Below are positions 15,937 through 25,450 of a DNA stretch of 64,000 nucleotides, one piece after another. Position 1 is the first letter of the stretch; each line of letters begins with the position of its first letter. Below the pieces are notes generated by a model that made no database searches, was not told the origin of the DNA, and saw nothing but the letters and a program-made list of their open reading frames with translations. The stretch spans positions 893,001 to 957,000 of the forward strand of contig NZ_BMIH01000001.1 of the NCBI RefSeq assembly GCF_014641735.1, written 5' to 3'. Made by a program: the position numbers and the translations under genes. This DNA comes from Sphingomonas metalli (GTDB lineage: Bacteria > Pseudomonadota > Alphaproteobacteria > Sphingomonadales > Sphingomonadaceae).

Positions 15937-16818
15937 ATGGCTACCAACTTGATGCCCGGCACGGTGCCGGTCGCTGATGCGCTAGGGGCCCGCGCCGGCC
16001 GGCGCGTGTCGTGGGGCGCGATCTTCGCCGGCGTGGTGATCGCCGTCGCGGTGCAGCTGCTGCTCGGGATACTGGGCACCGGCATCGGCCTGTCGATGGT
16101 CGACCCGGTCGAGGGGACGACCCCGGGCGCGACCGGCTTCGGCATCGGCGCCGGCCTCTACTGGCTGGTGACGACGATCGTCGCGCTGGGCGCGGGCGGC
16201 TATGCCGCAGCGCGGGTCTCGGGCGTGACCGAGCGGTTCGATGCGCTGGTCCACGGTCTGGTGGTCTGGGGCGTCACGCTGATCCTGACGCTCTATCTCC
16301 TCACCTCGGCGGTGGGCGGGATCATCGGCGGCGCGTTCCGCACCGTCGGCAATGTGGCGGGTGCCGCCGGGTCGACCGTGGGCGCCGCCGCGCCGCGGGT
16401 CGCGCAGATCGCCGGCGTCGACGCGGGCGACGTTCGCGAGGAGGCCGCGGCCTATCTGTCCGACGCGCCCTCCGATCCGGCGCAGATGACGCCCGAGCAG
16501 GCGCAGAAGGAAATCGCCCGCCAGCTGCCCGCGCTCGCCCGCGGCGGCCAGGACGGCATGCGCGCCGAGAGCCGCATCGTCGACATCGTCGCCGCCCAGC
16601 GCAAGATCAGCCGCGGCGAGGCGCAGGCCCAGGTGACCCGCGCGAAGGCCGATTTCGTCCGCACCAAGGACAATGCGATCGCGACCGCCAAGTCGGCGAC
16701 CGACGCGGCGGCCGGCGCGGCGGCCAGCACCTCCTTCATCCTCGTCTTCGCCCTGCTGGCCGGGGCCGGCGCGGCCGCCTTCGGCGCGACGGTGGCCACT
16801 CGCCGCCGGATGCGCTGA
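15937..16818 (+). CDS. Membrane protein, PhnA-like/TIGR-type hypothetical
   Basis: A 293-aa protein from ATG 15937, with AGGAG just upstream. Hydrophobic segments at about residues 25-48, 72-94, 108-132 and 262-283 indicate four membrane helices. A central Ala/Gln-rich soluble region (about 140-255) contains a helical stretch with EQAQKEIARQLPALARGG. Proteins with this start (RRVSWGAIFAGVVIAVA) are common in sphingomonads and rhizobia and are annotated PhnA-like without known function. It is probably the membrane component of this stress cluster. Confidence 0.7.
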   Translation: MATNLMPGTVPVADALGARAGRRVSWGAIFAGVVIAVAVQLLLGILGTGIGLSMVDPVEGTTPGATGFGIGAGLYWLVTTIVALGAGGYAAARVSGVTERFDALVHGLVVWGVTLILTLYLLTSAVGGIIGGAFRTVGNVAGAAGSTVGAAAPRVAQIAGVDAGDVREEAAAYLSDAPSDPAQMTPEQAQKEIARQLPALARGGQDGMRAESRIVDIVAAQRKISRGEAQAQVTRAKADFVRTKDNAIATAKSATDAAAGAAASTSFILVFALLAGAGAAAFGATVATRRRMR

Positions 16819-16889
16819 GTAACCGCGGCGGGCCGGCGTACCGGGCCCGCCGCCCCCCCCCCATTCCCTAAATTTCCAAGGAGACGATC

Positions 16890-17033
16890 ATGACCCGCAA
16901 GATCATCCTCGCCACCGGCCTCACCGCGATGCTCGCGCTGACCGCCTGCAACACCGTCAACGGCGCCGGCCGCGACCTGCGCTCGGCCGGCAGCGCGGTG
17001 TCCGACGCCTCGGGCCAGTCCAAGAAGAAGTAA
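16890..17033 (+). CDS. Entericidin-like small lipoprotein (47 aa)
   Basis: A 47-residue protein with a lipoprotein signal peptide: MTRKIILATGLTAMLALTAC, the Cys at residue 20 being the lipidation site. The mature part, NTVNGAGRDLRSAGSAVSD, matches the entericidin A/B pattern (CNT..G.G.D). AAGGAG precedes the start. Entericidins are stress-linked outer-membrane lipoproteins, classically a toxin/antidote pair; only one is present here. It ends the stress-type cluster before a strong terminator. Confidence 0.85.
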   Translation: MTRKIILATGLTAMLALTACNTVNGAGRDLRSAGSAVSDASGQSKKK

Positions 17034-17072
17034 GCGGCGGGATCGGCCGCCCCACGGCCGGCCCGGCGTACG

Positions 17073-17107
17073 AACCCCTTCCCCCTTCGCGGGGAAGGGG
17101 TTTTTCC
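17073..17107 (+). terminator. Rho-independent terminator after the entericidin gene
   Basis: A perfect 12-bp stem pairs 17073-17084 with 17091-17102 around a 6-base loop, with five T residues at 17101-17105. It closes the 13844-17033 cluster. Confidence 0.85.
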
Positions 17108-17277
17108 TGTGTAGCGCCATGGCCGCACGCCGCTCCACCGCCTCGCCGATACGGCGACGGGCCGGGCAGGCGCATGGACGGTCTCCAGCGCCGTTCCCCT
17201 GCATCCCAACATCCTGTGTATCGCCCCGCCGGCGATCGCCTATATCCTAGCGGCAAGCCGAAAGGATCCGCCGCACC

Positions 17278-18927
17278 TTGGACGTCGTCACGCTCTGCCT
17301 GTTCCTGCTGCTCGCGGTCGTCGTCAGCGGCATCGTCTCGCGGCTGCTGCCGTCCGCCCTGCCCCGGCCGCTGGTGCAGATCGCATTGGGTGCACTGATC
17401 GGCGGCTTCGCCCACGTCCGGGTGGAGCTCGATCCCGAGCTGTTCTTCCTGCTGCTCGTCCCGCCGCTCCTCTTCCTCGACGGCTGGCGCATCCCCAAGG
17501 ACGAGCTGCTGCGCGACGCGCGGACGGTGCTGGGTCTGGCGCTCGGCCTCGTCTTCCTGACCGTGCTGGGGGTGGGGCTGTTCGTCCACTGGCTGATCCC
17601 GGCGATGCCGCTGCCGGTCGCCTTCGCGCTCGCCGCGGTGGTCTCGCCGACCGATCCGATCGCGGTCGGCGCGGTCGCGCAGAAGGTCACGATCCCGCGC
17701 CGCATGATGCACATCCTCGAAGGGGAATCGCTGCTCAACGACGCCTCCGGCCTCGTCTGCCTCCGTTTCGCCATCGCCGCGGCGCTGAGCGGCAGCTTCT
17801 CGCCATCGGCGGCGGCGACCACCTTCGCCTATACCGCGGTCGGCGGGGTGGCGGTGGGCGCCGGGCTGACCTGGGCGGTGGTGCGCGGCAAGGCGCTGCT
17901 CGCCCAGCGGTTCGGCGACGAGGTGGGATCGAACATCCTGATCAGCCTGCTCATCCCCTTCGGCGCCTATCTGGCGGCCGAGCACATCCATGCCTCCGGC
18001 GTGCTGGCCGCGGCGGCGGCGGGGATCGCGATGACCTTCGCCGGCAGCGGCGCGGCGGTGGGCGCCGCCACCCGCATCCGCCGCCGTGCGGTGTGGGACA
18101 TGCTGCAGTTCACGCTCAACGGCGTGGTCTTCGTCCTGCTCGGCGAACAGCTGCCCGACCTGTTCCATGGCGCCCGCCGCGCGATCGCCGACACCGGCCA
18201 CGACAGCGGCTGGTGGCTGCTCGCCTATGTTCTCGCGATCGTCGCGGTGCTGGCGGCGCTGCGCTTCGGCTGGGTGTGGCTGTCGCTGCGCTTCACCCTG
18301 TTCCGTGCGCGGCTGAGCGGCCGGTCGCCGGCGGGCAGCCCGCCGCGGCGGGTCGTCGCCGCCATGTCGGTGGCGGGTGCGCGCGGCGCGATCACGCTGG
18401 CCGGCGCGCTCACCCTGCCGCTGACCCTGAACGACGGCAGCCCGCTTCCGGCCCGCGACCTCGTCATCCTGCTCGCGTCCGGAGTGATCCTCGCCTCGCT
18501 GGTGATCGCCGCGGCGGGGCTGCCGCTGCTGCTGCGCGGACTGCGCCTGCCGAGCGATGCGGGCCTCGCGGCGGAACGCGACCGCGCCCGCACCATCGCC
18601 GCGCGCGCTGCGATCCTGGAGATCGAACGCGTCCGGCACGCGATGTGCGCGGAGGGCGAGGACCCCGACCGCGCCACCGAGGTCGCGGCACGGCTGATGG
18701 AGCAGTATCGCGAGCGGATCGAGAGCCTGGGCGCGGACGAGGAAGCCCGCGCCGAGCAGAACCACGACCGCGCGATCGAACGCAGCATGCGCCTCGCCGC
18801 GATCCGCGCCGAACGGCAGGCGATCTTCGACCTCGCCCGCCAGCGTGAGCTGGGACTCAGCGTCGCCGAGCAGCTCGGCCGCGAGCTCGACCTCGCCGAT
18901 GCCCGCTGGAACCGCATGGCGATGTGA
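17278..18927 (+). CDS. Na+/H+ antiporter, CPA1 family
   Basis: A 549-aa membrane protein with a TTG start and AAAGGA upstream. The N-terminal two thirds contain about 12 hydrophobic segments. The ion-binding motif SPTDPIAVGAV is near residue 123 and EGESLLNDASGLV near residue 150, both hallmarks of NhaP/NHE-type exchangers. The C-terminal 160 residues are a charged, helical cytoplasmic domain. It exchanges protons for sodium or potassium across the inner membrane for pH and salt homeostasis. It is a single gene, followed by the parS site. Confidence 0.92.
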   Translation: MDVVTLCLFLLLAVVVSGIVSRLLPSALPRPLVQIALGALIGGFAHVRVELDPELFFLLLVPPLLFLDGWRIPKDELLRDARTVLGLALGLVFLTVLGVGLFVHWLIPAMPLPVAFALAAVVSPTDPIAVGAVAQKVTIPRRMMHILEGESLLNDASGLVCLRFAIAAALSGSFSPSAAATTFAYTAVGGVAVGAGLTWAVVRGKALLAQRFGDEVGSNILISLLIPFGAYLAAEHIHASGVLAAAAAGIAMTFAGSGAAVGAATRIRRRAVWDMLQFTLNGVVFVLLGEQLPDLFHGARRAIADTGHDSGWWLLAYVLAIVAVLAALRFGWVWLSLRFTLFRARLSGRSPAGSPPRRVVAAMSVAGARGAITLAGALTLPLTLNDGSPLPARDLVILLASGVILASLVIAAAGLPLLLRGLRLPSDAGLAAERDRARTIAARAAILEIERVRHAMCAEGEDPDRATEVAARLMEQYRERIESLGADEEARAEQNHDRAIERSMRLAAIRAERQAIFDLARQRELGLSVAEQLGRELDLADARWNRMAM

Positions 18928-18945
18928 CAGCCGGCGTTCGCGCAA

Positions 18946-18961
18946 TGTTCCACGTGAAACA
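18946..18961. promoter_or_regulatory. parS centromere site (ParB binding)
   Basis: TGTTCCACGTGAAACA, a 16-bp near-palindrome differing from the canonical parS (TGTTTCACGTGAAACA) only at the tolerated fifth position. ParB binds such sites to segregate the chromosome origin. It is the only copy in the window and lies in the gap after the antiporter gene. Chromosomal parS sites cluster near oriC, so the window is probably origin-proximal. Confidence 0.85.
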
Positions 18962-19105
18962 TCGCCGGGAATCAGCATCGATCGGCAGTATATTCGGGCA
19001 CCGGCTGTCGGCGATGCGCTGGTTTGCGCCCCCGCCGTTGCGGATCGGCAGGTTCTGCGAGAGGGAGAGGCCGCCACTGGTCTGCGCGTTTGCGAGGGTC
19101 CGCCG

Positions 19106-19630
19106 ATGTCTTCCGCAGTTATCGTTGCTGCCGCGCACGCCCAGCCGACACCCGTTTCGTCGGCACAAGAACCACACTTCGTGTCCGATTTCGCGTCTGC
19201 GCCGCGTACGTGCGCCGTCCTGCAGGCCGCATATACCGCAGCGAGCGGAGCCAAGACGCTCGCCTACCCTCCCGTCGTTCTGATGGAAGATCGAAGGCTG
19301 CACCCCGAAGGCTTCGTGACTTCCTATCCCGCCGAACTGCCGCTGTCCCGCCACGGTTTCGATGACCTCGTAGCCGAAGCGAAGCGGTACGACTTTCCGA
19401 ACTTCAAGCCGGCTTGTGCATGGCAGGGCAGCCCGGGGCCGAGGGTCGATGGTGAGGGCACACCGACCTTTGTCAGTTTCACGAGCCCCATCTTCTCCTC
19501 CGACGGTCGTCTGGCGATCCTGCAGGTCTCGTTCCGGATACAAGGCTGGGGCGGCCACGGCGAAATCTGCGTGGTCCGCCAGCACCGTCGGGGCTGGCGC
19601 GCAAGGTGCCGAGCCGGTTGGATGACATAA
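19106..19630 (+). CDS. Hypothetical, probably exported protein (174 aa)
   Basis: ATG 19106 has GAGGG upstream. The N-terminus MSSAVIVAAAHAQPTPVSS resembles a short signal peptide ending at AHA-Q, but is shorter than usual, so the true start may be earlier. The mature part has several aromatic strands (AILQVSFRIQGWGGHGEICVV) and two Cys that could form a disulfide. No family recognised. GC content is slightly below that of its neighbours. Confidence 0.55.
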   Translation: MSSAVIVAAAHAQPTPVSSAQEPHFVSDFASAPRTCAVLQAAYTAASGAKTLAYPPVVLMEDRRLHPEGFVTSYPAELPLSRHGFDDLVAEAKRYDFPNFKPACAWQGSPGPRVDGEGTPTFVSFTSPIFSSDGRLAILQVSFRIQGWGGHGEICVVRQHRRGWRARCRAGWMT

Positions 19631-19945
19631 GGTCATCGATCACCCACACAGCGGCGGCCACAAGCGGGCAGACCGTCCCTCACCTTGATCGCGAGACCGG
19701 ACGTATCGGCGCGGGATGCAGCGTATAAGGGGCATCTGACTGCGCCGATCGCGCTGACTGCAAGTGCGAAGGCTCAGCGGGAGCATGCTGTGCGCCATCG
19801 CCTTAATAACGCTCGTTATTTTCGGCAGCGAAACCGGCCGGCCCGCTCCTGCATTCGGGATCCGGCGCGGAACTTCTGCGGCAGGAACTCGCTTTCTACG
19901 ACGCGGGCGCGATGGCGTTCTCCGCGGCAGAAGGGGCGTTCCAGA
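19631..19945. other. Promoter region of the cyo operon
   Basis: About 315 bases without a convincing gene. It holds a perfect inverted repeat at 19805-19820 (listed separately). A reading frame from 19764 starts with a hydrophobic stretch but turns into shadow sequence over cyoA. Confidence 0.5.
19805..19820. promoter_or_regulatory. Perfect palindrome upstream of cyoA, candidate operator
   Basis: AATAACG-CT-CGTTATT: 7-bp perfect arms around a 2-base spacer, AT-rich in a GC-rich context, 125 bases before cyoA. It has the size and symmetry of a dimeric repressor or activator site and is a candidate control point of the quinol oxidase operon. The regulator is unknown. Confidence 0.45.
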
Positions 19946-20866
19946 ATGGCCTTTGGCCGGTTTCCTGCGGCTAAGGCCGTACCCTTGGCGCTGCTGGCCG
20001 CAGTGTCCGGCTGCGCGCCGACCAGCGTGCTCGCGCCCGAAGGTCCCGTCGCCGCCGCCAACCGCCAGATCCTGTTCAACTCGCTGGCGATCATGCTGGC
20101 GATCGTCGTGCCGACGATCATCGCCACCCTTGCCTTCGCCTGGTGGTTCCGCGCCGGCAACAGCAAGGCCAGGTACCAGCCGCACTTCGTCTATTCGGGC
20201 AAGATCGAGCTGATCGTCTGGTCGATCCCGATCATGATCATCCTGTTCCTGGGCGGCGTGATCTGGGTCGGCAGCCACGACCAGGATCCGCGCCGCCCGG
20301 TCGCCGCCGCGCCGGGCCAGACAACGCCGCCGCTGGAGGTGCAGGTCGTCTCGCTCGACTGGAAGTGGCTGTTCATCTACCCCGGACAGGGGATCGCGAC
20401 GGTCAACCGGCTGGTGCTGCCGGTCGGGCGGCCGGTGCGGTTCCGGCTGACCAGCGCCAGCGTGATGAACACCTTCTTCGTGCCGCGGCTGGGATCGATG
20501 ATCTACACGATGAACGGGATGGAGACGCAGCTGAACCTGCGCGCAGACCGGGTCGGGCGGATCTGGGGCCAGTCCTCGCACTATAGCGGCGACGGGTTTT
20601 CCGACATGAACTTCGCGGTCGACACGGTGAGTGCCGCCGATTTCGACCGCTTCGTCGGCACGGTGCGCGGCGGCGGGCCGGTGCTCGACGTGCCGGGCTA
20701 TGCCGCGCTCGCCCGGCAGAGCCTCGACGTCCACCCGTTCAGCTATCGCGCCGCCCAGCCCGGCCTGTTCGACGCGATCGTGTCGCAGCAGCTGAAACCC
20801 TCGGCGGGACCGCAGGAAGGGCGCGGCGGTCCGCAGGTGTCGCCCAAACCGCCGGAGATGGGATGA
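19946..20866 (+). CDS. cyoA: Cytochrome bo3 ubiquinol oxidase subunit II
   Basis: A 306-aa lipoprotein with signal [20 protein letters not shown] followed by SGC (lipidated Cys). Two membrane segments lie near residues 45-70 and 90-112. The C-terminal cupredoxin domain has [18 protein letters not shown] and [14 protein letters not shown] and lacks the Cys and His ligands of CuA. It is therefore a quinol oxidase subunit and not a cytochrome c oxidase subunit. Its stop overlaps the cyoB start by ATGA. The domain acts on the periplasmic side. Confidence 0.95.
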   Translation: MAFGRFPAAKAVPLALLAAVSGCAPTSVLAPEGPVAAANRQILFNSLAIMLAIVVPTIIATLAFAWWFRAGNSKARYQPHFVYSGKIELIVWSIPIMIILFLGGVIWVGSHDQDPRRPVAAAPGQTTPPLEVQVVSLDWKWLFIYPGQGIATVNRLVLPVGRPVRFRLTSASVMNTFFVPRLGSMIYTMNGMETQLNLRADRVGRIWGQSSHYSGDGFSDMNFAVDTVSAADFDRFVGTVRGGGPVLDVPGYAALARQSLDVHPFSYRAAQPGLFDAIVSQQLKPSAGPQEGRGGPQVSPKPPEMG

Positions 20867-22881
20867 TGCTGGGTAAACTCGACTGGAGCGCCATCCCCTT
20901 CGACCAACCGATCCCGCTGGTCGCGGCGGGCACGGTCGGCCTGATCGGGCTGGCGACGCTCGTCTGGATCACCCGCAAGGGACATTGGCCCTATCTGTGG
21001 AAGGAATGGATCACCAGCGTCGACCATAAGCGGATCGGCGTGATGTACACGACGCTGGCGCTGGTCATGCTGATCCGCGGCTTCGTCGATGCCATCATGA
21101 TGCGCACGCAGCAGTCGATCGCGACCGGCGGCGCGCAGGGCTATCTGCCGCCCGAACATTACGACCAGCTCTTCTCCGCCCACGGCACGATCATGATCTT
21201 CTTCGGCGCGATGCCGTTCATCGTCGGGCTGATGAACTTCGTCGTGCCGCTGCAACTGGGGGTGCGCGACGTCGCCTTCCCGACGCTCAACTCGGTCAGC
21301 TTCTGGCTGACCGCGGCCGGCGCGCTGCTGGTCAATATGAGCCTCGTCATCGGCGAGTTCGCGCGCACCGGCTGGCTGCCCTATGCCCCCCTGTCGGAGA
21401 CGAGCTATTCGCCGGGCGTCGGCGTCGACTATTATCTCTGGGCGATCCAGATCGCGGGCGTCGGCACGCTGATGTCGGGGGTGAACCTCGTCACCACGAT
21501 CCTCAAGATGCGCGCGCCGGGCATGTCGTACCTCCGGATGCCGATGTTCTGCTGGACGGCGCTCGGCTCGAACATGCTGATCGTCGCCGCCTTCCCGATC
21601 CTGACCGCGACGCTCGCGATGCTGACGCTGGACCGCTATTTCGGCTTCCACTTCTTCACCAACGATGCCGGCGGCAACATGATGATGTTCATGAACCTCA
21701 TCTGGGCCTGGGGGCATCCGGAAGTCTATATCCTGATCCTGCCCGCCTTCGGCATCTTCTCGGAGATCTTCTCGACCTTCTCGGGCAAGCCGCTGTTCGG
21801 CTATCGCTCGATGGTCGCGGCGACGCTGTTCATCGTCGTCGTCTCCTTCACCGTCTGGCTGCATCACTTCTTCACCATGGGCGCGGGCGCGGACGTCAAC
21901 GCCGCCTTCGGCATCGCCACCTCGGTGATCGCGGTGGGCACGGGGGTGAAGGTCTTCAACTGGCTGTTCACCATGTATGGCGGCCGCGTCCGCTTCCCGA
22001 CCCCGATGCTCTGGTCGCTCGCCTTCATGGTCGTGTTCGTGATCGGCGGGATGACGGGGGTGCTGCTGGCGGTGCCGCCGGCCGACTTCATGCTCCACAA
22101 TTCGCTGTTCCTGGTGGCGCACTTCCATAACGTGATCGTCGGAGGTGTCGTGTTCGGCGCCTTTGCCGGCTACACCTACTGGTTCCCCAAGGCGTTCGGC
22201 TTCCGGCTCGACGAGACCTGGGGCAAGCGCGCCTTCTGGCCATCGCTGATCGGCTTCACCCTCACCTTCGGCGCGCTCTACGTGGTCGGGCTGGAGGGGA
22301 TGACCCGCCGGCTCCAGCATGTCGAGGTGGAGGAATGGGTGCCCTGGCTCCATGTCGCGCTGGCGGGCGTCGGCTTCATGCTGGTCGGCGTCGTCGCGCA
22401 GGTGATCCAGCTCGTCGTCAGCATCCGCAATCGCGAGGCGCTGCGCGATACGACCGGCGATCCGTGGGACGGCCGCAGCCTCGAATGGTCGACCGCTTCG
22501 CCGCCCCCGCACTTCAACTTCGCGGTGCTGCCCGACGTGCATGGCGAGGAAGTCTATTGGGGCATCAAGCAGAAGGCGATCGAGAGCCAGCAGCTCGCCG
22601 AGGCGCCCGCCTATGAGCATATCGTCATGCCGCGCAACAGCGCGACCGGGGTCGTCACCGCCTTCTTCGCGACCGCGATCGGCTTTGCGCTGATCTGGCA
22701 TATCTGGTGGCTGGCGGGTCTCGGTTTCGTCGGCGCCTACGCCACCTTCGTCGTCTTCGCCTGGCGCAAGGAAGAGGAATATGAGGTGCCCGCCGACGAG
22801 GTGAGGGAGGCCGATCACGCCCGCCGCGCCGCGCGCGAGGCGTGGCTGGCCCAGCATCGCGACGAACAGGTGCCCGCATGA
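20863..22881 (+). CDS. cyoB: Cytochrome bo3 ubiquinol oxidase subunit I
   Basis: A 672-aa catalytic subunit that reduces O2 to water with electrons from ubiquinol and pumps protons. The quinone-binding motif [15 protein letters not shown] near residue 70 is the Arg/Asp signature of quinol oxidases. Heme and CuB ligands are visible: [27 protein letters not shown] (the His-Tyr cross-link), WLHHFF and [11 protein letters not shown]. About 15 membrane helices. Overlaps both neighbours by 4 bases. Confidence 0.97.
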   Translation: MMLGKLDWSAIPFDQPIPLVAAGTVGLIGLATLVWITRKGHWPYLWKEWITSVDHKRIGVMYTTLALVMLIRGFVDAIMMRTQQSIATGGAQGYLPPEHYDQLFSAHGTIMIFFGAMPFIVGLMNFVVPLQLGVRDVAFPTLNSVSFWLTAAGALLVNMSLVIGEFARTGWLPYAPLSETSYSPGVGVDYYLWAIQIAGVGTLMSGVNLVTTILKMRAPGMSYLRMPMFCWTALGSNMLIVAAFPILTATLAMLTLDRYFGFHFFTNDAGGNMMMFMNLIWAWGHPEVYILILPAFGIFSEIFSTFSGKPLFGYRSMVAATLFIVVVSFTVWLHHFFTMGAGADVNAAFGIATSVIAVGTGVKVFNWLFTMYGGRVRFPTPMLWSLAFMVVFVIGGMTGVLLAVPPADFMLHNSLFLVAHFHNVIVGGVVFGAFAGYTYWFPKAFGFRLDETWGKRAFWPSLIGFTLTFGALYVVGLEGMTRRLQHVEVEEWVPWLHVALAGVGFMLVGVVAQVIQLVVSIRNREALRDTTGDPWDGRSLEWSTASPPPHFNFAVLPDVHGEEVYWGIKQKAIESQQLAEAPAYEHIVMPRNSATGVVTAFFATAIGFALIWHIWWLAGLGFVGAYATFVVFAWRKEEEYEVPADEVREADHARRAAREAWLAQHRDEQVPA

Positions 22882-23567
22882 CCGCCGCCGCGACCGCACC
22901 CGGCAGCCACGGCAGCGACCCTTACGCGCTCGGCCGCGACAAGGAGGGCGAAGGCGGCGGCCACGGCCATGGCCAGGCGACGGGCCGCGGCGAGGGCGGC
23001 CCCGCCTCCAAGCGGATCGTCGTCGGCTACGGCTTCTGGATCTATCTCCTGTCCGACATCATCATGTTCTCCGCCTTCTTCGCCGCCTATTCGGTGCTGG
23101 CGAAGCAGACCGCGGGCGGCCCGACCGGCGCGGAGATCTTCGGCCGGGGCCGGGTGGCGATCGAGACGGGCTGCCTGCTCCTGTCCAGCTATACCTGCGG
23201 CCTCGCCAGCCTCGCGGCCGCGCGGAAGGAGGCCAAGGCGACGCTCGCCTGGCTGCTCGCGACCGGGCTGCTCGGCTTCGCCTTCCTCGCGATCGAGGTG
23301 CAGGAGTTCGCCAGCCTGATCGGCGAGGGCGCGGGGCCGCAGCGCAGCGCCTTCCTGTCGGGGTTCTTCGCGCTGGTCGGGCTGCACGGGCTGCATGTCG
23401 GCGTCGGGCTGCTGTGGCTGGGCACGATGATGGCGCAGATCTGGTCGCGCGGCTTCCGGCCGGAGGTCGAGCGGCGGCTGCTCTGCTTCAACCTCTTCTG
23501 GCACGCGCTCGACATCGTCTGGGTCGGCGTCTTCTCGATCGTCTATCTGCTGGGGACCATTGGATGA
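22878..23567 (+). CDS. cyoC: Cytochrome bo3 ubiquinol oxidase subunit III
   Basis: A 229-aa protein with five membrane helices. The cytoplasmic N-terminal 45 residues are Gly/His-rich ([13 protein letters not shown]), which is unusual in length. Helix motifs [20 protein letters not shown] and [18 protein letters not shown] fit CyoC. The start overlaps the cyoB stop (ATGA) and its stop overlaps cyoD. It stabilises the oxidase complex. Confidence 0.95.
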   Translation: MTAAATAPGSHGSDPYALGRDKEGEGGGHGHGQATGRGEGGPASKRIVVGYGFWIYLLSDIIMFSAFFAAYSVLAKQTAGGPTGAEIFGRGRVAIETGCLLLSSYTCGLASLAAARKEAKATLAWLLATGLLGFAFLAIEVQEFASLIGEGAGPQRSAFLSGFFALVGLHGLHVGVGLLWLGTMMAQIWSRGFRPEVERRLLCFNLFWHALDIVWVGVFSIVYLLGTIG

Positions 23568-23959
23568 GCGACCGCAAGCCGCCGCAGGACCAGGGCGACA
23601 CCATTCCCGGCGATGAATCACCCGACACGGTCGGGCCGCAGGGGGCCATGGGCTATACGCTCGGCCTGTTCCTCGCCGCGCTCCTCACCGCCGCCTCCTT
23701 CTGGGCGGCGTCGACCGACCTGATCTGGGGGCCTGCCGTGCCCGCCGCGATCGTGGTGCTGGCGGTGGCGCAGATGGGCGTCCACCTCGCCTTCTTCCTC
23801 CACATCACGACGGGGCCGGACAATACCAACAACGTCATCGCGCTGGCGTTCGGCGTGTTCGTGGTGGTGCTGGTGATCGTCGGATCGGTGTGGGTGATGA
23901 CCCATCTCGACCACAATATGCACAACATGCCGGCCGAGGCGATGATGCGGATGCGGTGA
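23564..23959 (+). CDS. cyoD: Cytochrome bo3 ubiquinol oxidase subunit IV
   Basis: A 131-aa protein with three membrane helices (about residues 30-50, 55-78 and 88-112). The middle contains AQMGVHLAFFLHI, typical of CyoD. A Met/His-rich C-terminus (THLDHNMHNMPAEAMMRMR) may bind metal, perhaps copper. Overlaps cyoC by ATGA and ends the operon. No cyoE-type farnesyltransferase gene follows in the window. Confidence 0.93.
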   Translation: MSDRKPPQDQGDTIPGDESPDTVGPQGAMGYTLGLFLAALLTAASFWAASTDLIWGPAVPAAIVVLAVAQMGVHLAFFLHITTGPDNTNNVIALAFGVFVVVLVIVGSVWVMTHLDHNMHNMPAEAMMRMR

Positions 23960-23989
23960 GGGTTGCCCTTCCCTCACACAACCCCGGCC

Positions 23990-24084
23990 CGTTCGTGCCG
24001 AGCTTGTCGAAGCACTGCTTTCCTTTGGCCGGAGCGCTCGTGGCAAGAAGAAGAACGATGCTTCGACAAGCTCATGACGAACGG
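23990..24084. repeat. Palindromic repeat pair, CGTTCGTGC-GAGC family
   Basis: Two facing copies: a left half CGTTCGTGCCGAGCTTGTCG..AAGCAC and a right half with GCTTCGACAAGCTC..ACGAACGG. Related units occur at 10406-10434, 41898-41965 and 59122-59150. The hairpin lies between cyoD and pncB and could also act as an mRNA-stabilising or terminating structure. Confidence 0.7.
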
Positions 24085-24136
24085 TAGAGGATGGCTTTGC
24101 TCCTCACCGCCATCATCCGCCGGTTGACCCCCGAAC

Positions 24137-25441
24137 ATGCCCCTGACCGACATCGCCACCCGCACCTACGACCATGGCTTTCGCCTCGATCCGATCGTGC
24201 GCAGCCTGCTCGACACCGATTTCTACAAGCTGCTGATGCTCCAGTTGATCTGGAAGCGGCATCGCGAGACGCAGGTGACCTTCGCGCTCATCAACCGCAC
24301 CCGCTCGGTCAGGCTGGCGGAGGTGATCGACGAGGGCGAACTGCGCGCGCAGCTCGATCATGCGCGCACCATCCGCTTCACCAAGAAGGAGCTGATCTGG
24401 CTGGCGGGCAACAGCTTCTACGCCAGGACGCGGATGTTCCGGCCCGAGTTTCTCGAGTGGCTCGCCGGTTTCCGCCTGCCGCCCTACCAGCTGCACGTCG
24501 AGGACGGGCAATATGCACTGACCTTCGCCGGTGCCTGGGCGGAGACGACCATGTGGGAGATCCCGGCGCTCGCGATCGTCAACGAACTCCGCTCGCGCGC
24601 CGCGACACACGGCCGCGGGCGGTTCGCGCTCGACATCCTCTACGCCCGCGCCAAGGCGAAGATCTGGGAGAAGGTGGAGCGGCTGCGCGCGCTGCCCGAT
24701 CTCGCCCTGTCGGACTTCGGCACCCGGCGTCGGCACGGTTTCCTGTGGCAGCGCTGGTGCGTCGAGGCGCTGAAGGAGGGGCTGGGCGAGCGGTTCATCG
24801 GTACCTCCAACGTCCTGCTCGCGATGGATGCCGATCTGGAGGCGATCGGCACCAATGCGCACGAGCTGCCGATGGTCGCCGCCGCGCTCGCCCCCGACGA
24901 TGCCACGCTGCGCGCCGCCCCCTATCGCGTGCTGGAGGAATGGCGCGAGGATTATGACGGCAACCTGCTGGTGGTGTTGCCCGACGCCTTCGGCACCGAG
25001 GCCTTCCTGCGCGACGCGCCCGACTGGGTGGCGGACTGGACCGGCTTCCGCCCGGACAGCGCACCCCCGATCGCGGCCGGCGAGCGGATCATCCGCTGGT
25101 GGCAGGACCATGGACGCGATCCCCGCGGCAAGCTGCTGATCTTCTCCGACGGCATGGACGTCGACACGATCGAGACGGTCTACCGCCATTTCCAGGGGCG
25201 GGTGCGGATGAGCTTCGGCTGGGGCACGAACCTCACCAACGACTTTCGCGGCTGCGATCCCGAAGGCGGCGACGCGCTCGCACCGCTGTCGCTGGTCTGC
25301 AAGGTGGTGGAGGCGAACGGCCGGCCGGCGGTGAAGCTCTCCGACAATCCCGCCAAGGCGACCGGCGACCCGGCGGAGGTGGCGCGGTACCTCAGCGTGT
25401 TCGGCGAGGACGGGCGGATCACGCAGACGGTGACGGTGTGA
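24137..25441 (+). CDS. pncB: Nicotinate phosphoribosyltransferase
   Basis: A 434-aa protein of the NAPRTase family, which makes nicotinate mononucleotide from nicotinate and PRPP in NAD salvage. Signatures are [13 protein letters not shown] near residue 25, [22 protein letters not shown] near residue 225, and [12 protein letters not shown] with [10 protein letters not shown] near residues 335-370. Length is normal for the family. A single gene; with nadB at 45383 the window holds both salvage and de novo NAD steps. Confidence 0.95.
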   Translation: MPLTDIATRTYDHGFRLDPIVRSLLDTDFYKLLMLQLIWKRHRETQVTFALINRTRSVRLAEVIDEGELRAQLDHARTIRFTKKELIWLAGNSFYARTRMFRPEFLEWLAGFRLPPYQLHVEDGQYALTFAGAWAETTMWEIPALAIVNELRSRAATHGRGRFALDILYARAKAKIWEKVERLRALPDLALSDFGTRRRHGFLWQRWCVEALKEGLGERFIGTSNVLLAMDADLEAIGTNAHELPMVAAALAPDDATLRAAPYRVLEEWREDYDGNLLVVLPDAFGTEAFLRDAPDWVADWTGFRPDSAPPIAAGERIIRWWQDHGRDPRGKLLIFSDGMDVDTIETVYRHFQGRVRMSFGWGTNLTNDFRGCDPEGGDALAPLSLVCKVVEANGRPAVKLSDNPAKATGDPAEVARYLSVFGEDGRITQTVTV

Positions 25442-25450
25442 TGGGATCTC

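Noticed and set aside
13860..16145. 761-codon minus-strand ORF across the stress cluster
   Set aside because: Covers several well-supported plus-strand genes with recognised domains; composition is that of a shadow frame.
19764..19945. Hydrophobic start (MLCAIALITLVIFG) upstream of cyoA
   Set aside because: It looks like a signal peptide, but the frame continues as Arg/Pro-rich shadow through cyoA and has no ribosome site.
20743..22899. 718-codon minus-strand ORF across cyoB
   Set aside because: cyoB is certain by its heme ligands; the antisense frame is Asp/His/Arg-rich without motifs.
19946..23959. Idea that the oxidase is a cytochrome c oxidase
   Set aside because: Subunit II has a lipoprotein Cys and lacks all CuA ligands, and subunit I has the quinone-site [10 protein letters not shown] motif. 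It is a quinol oxidase.
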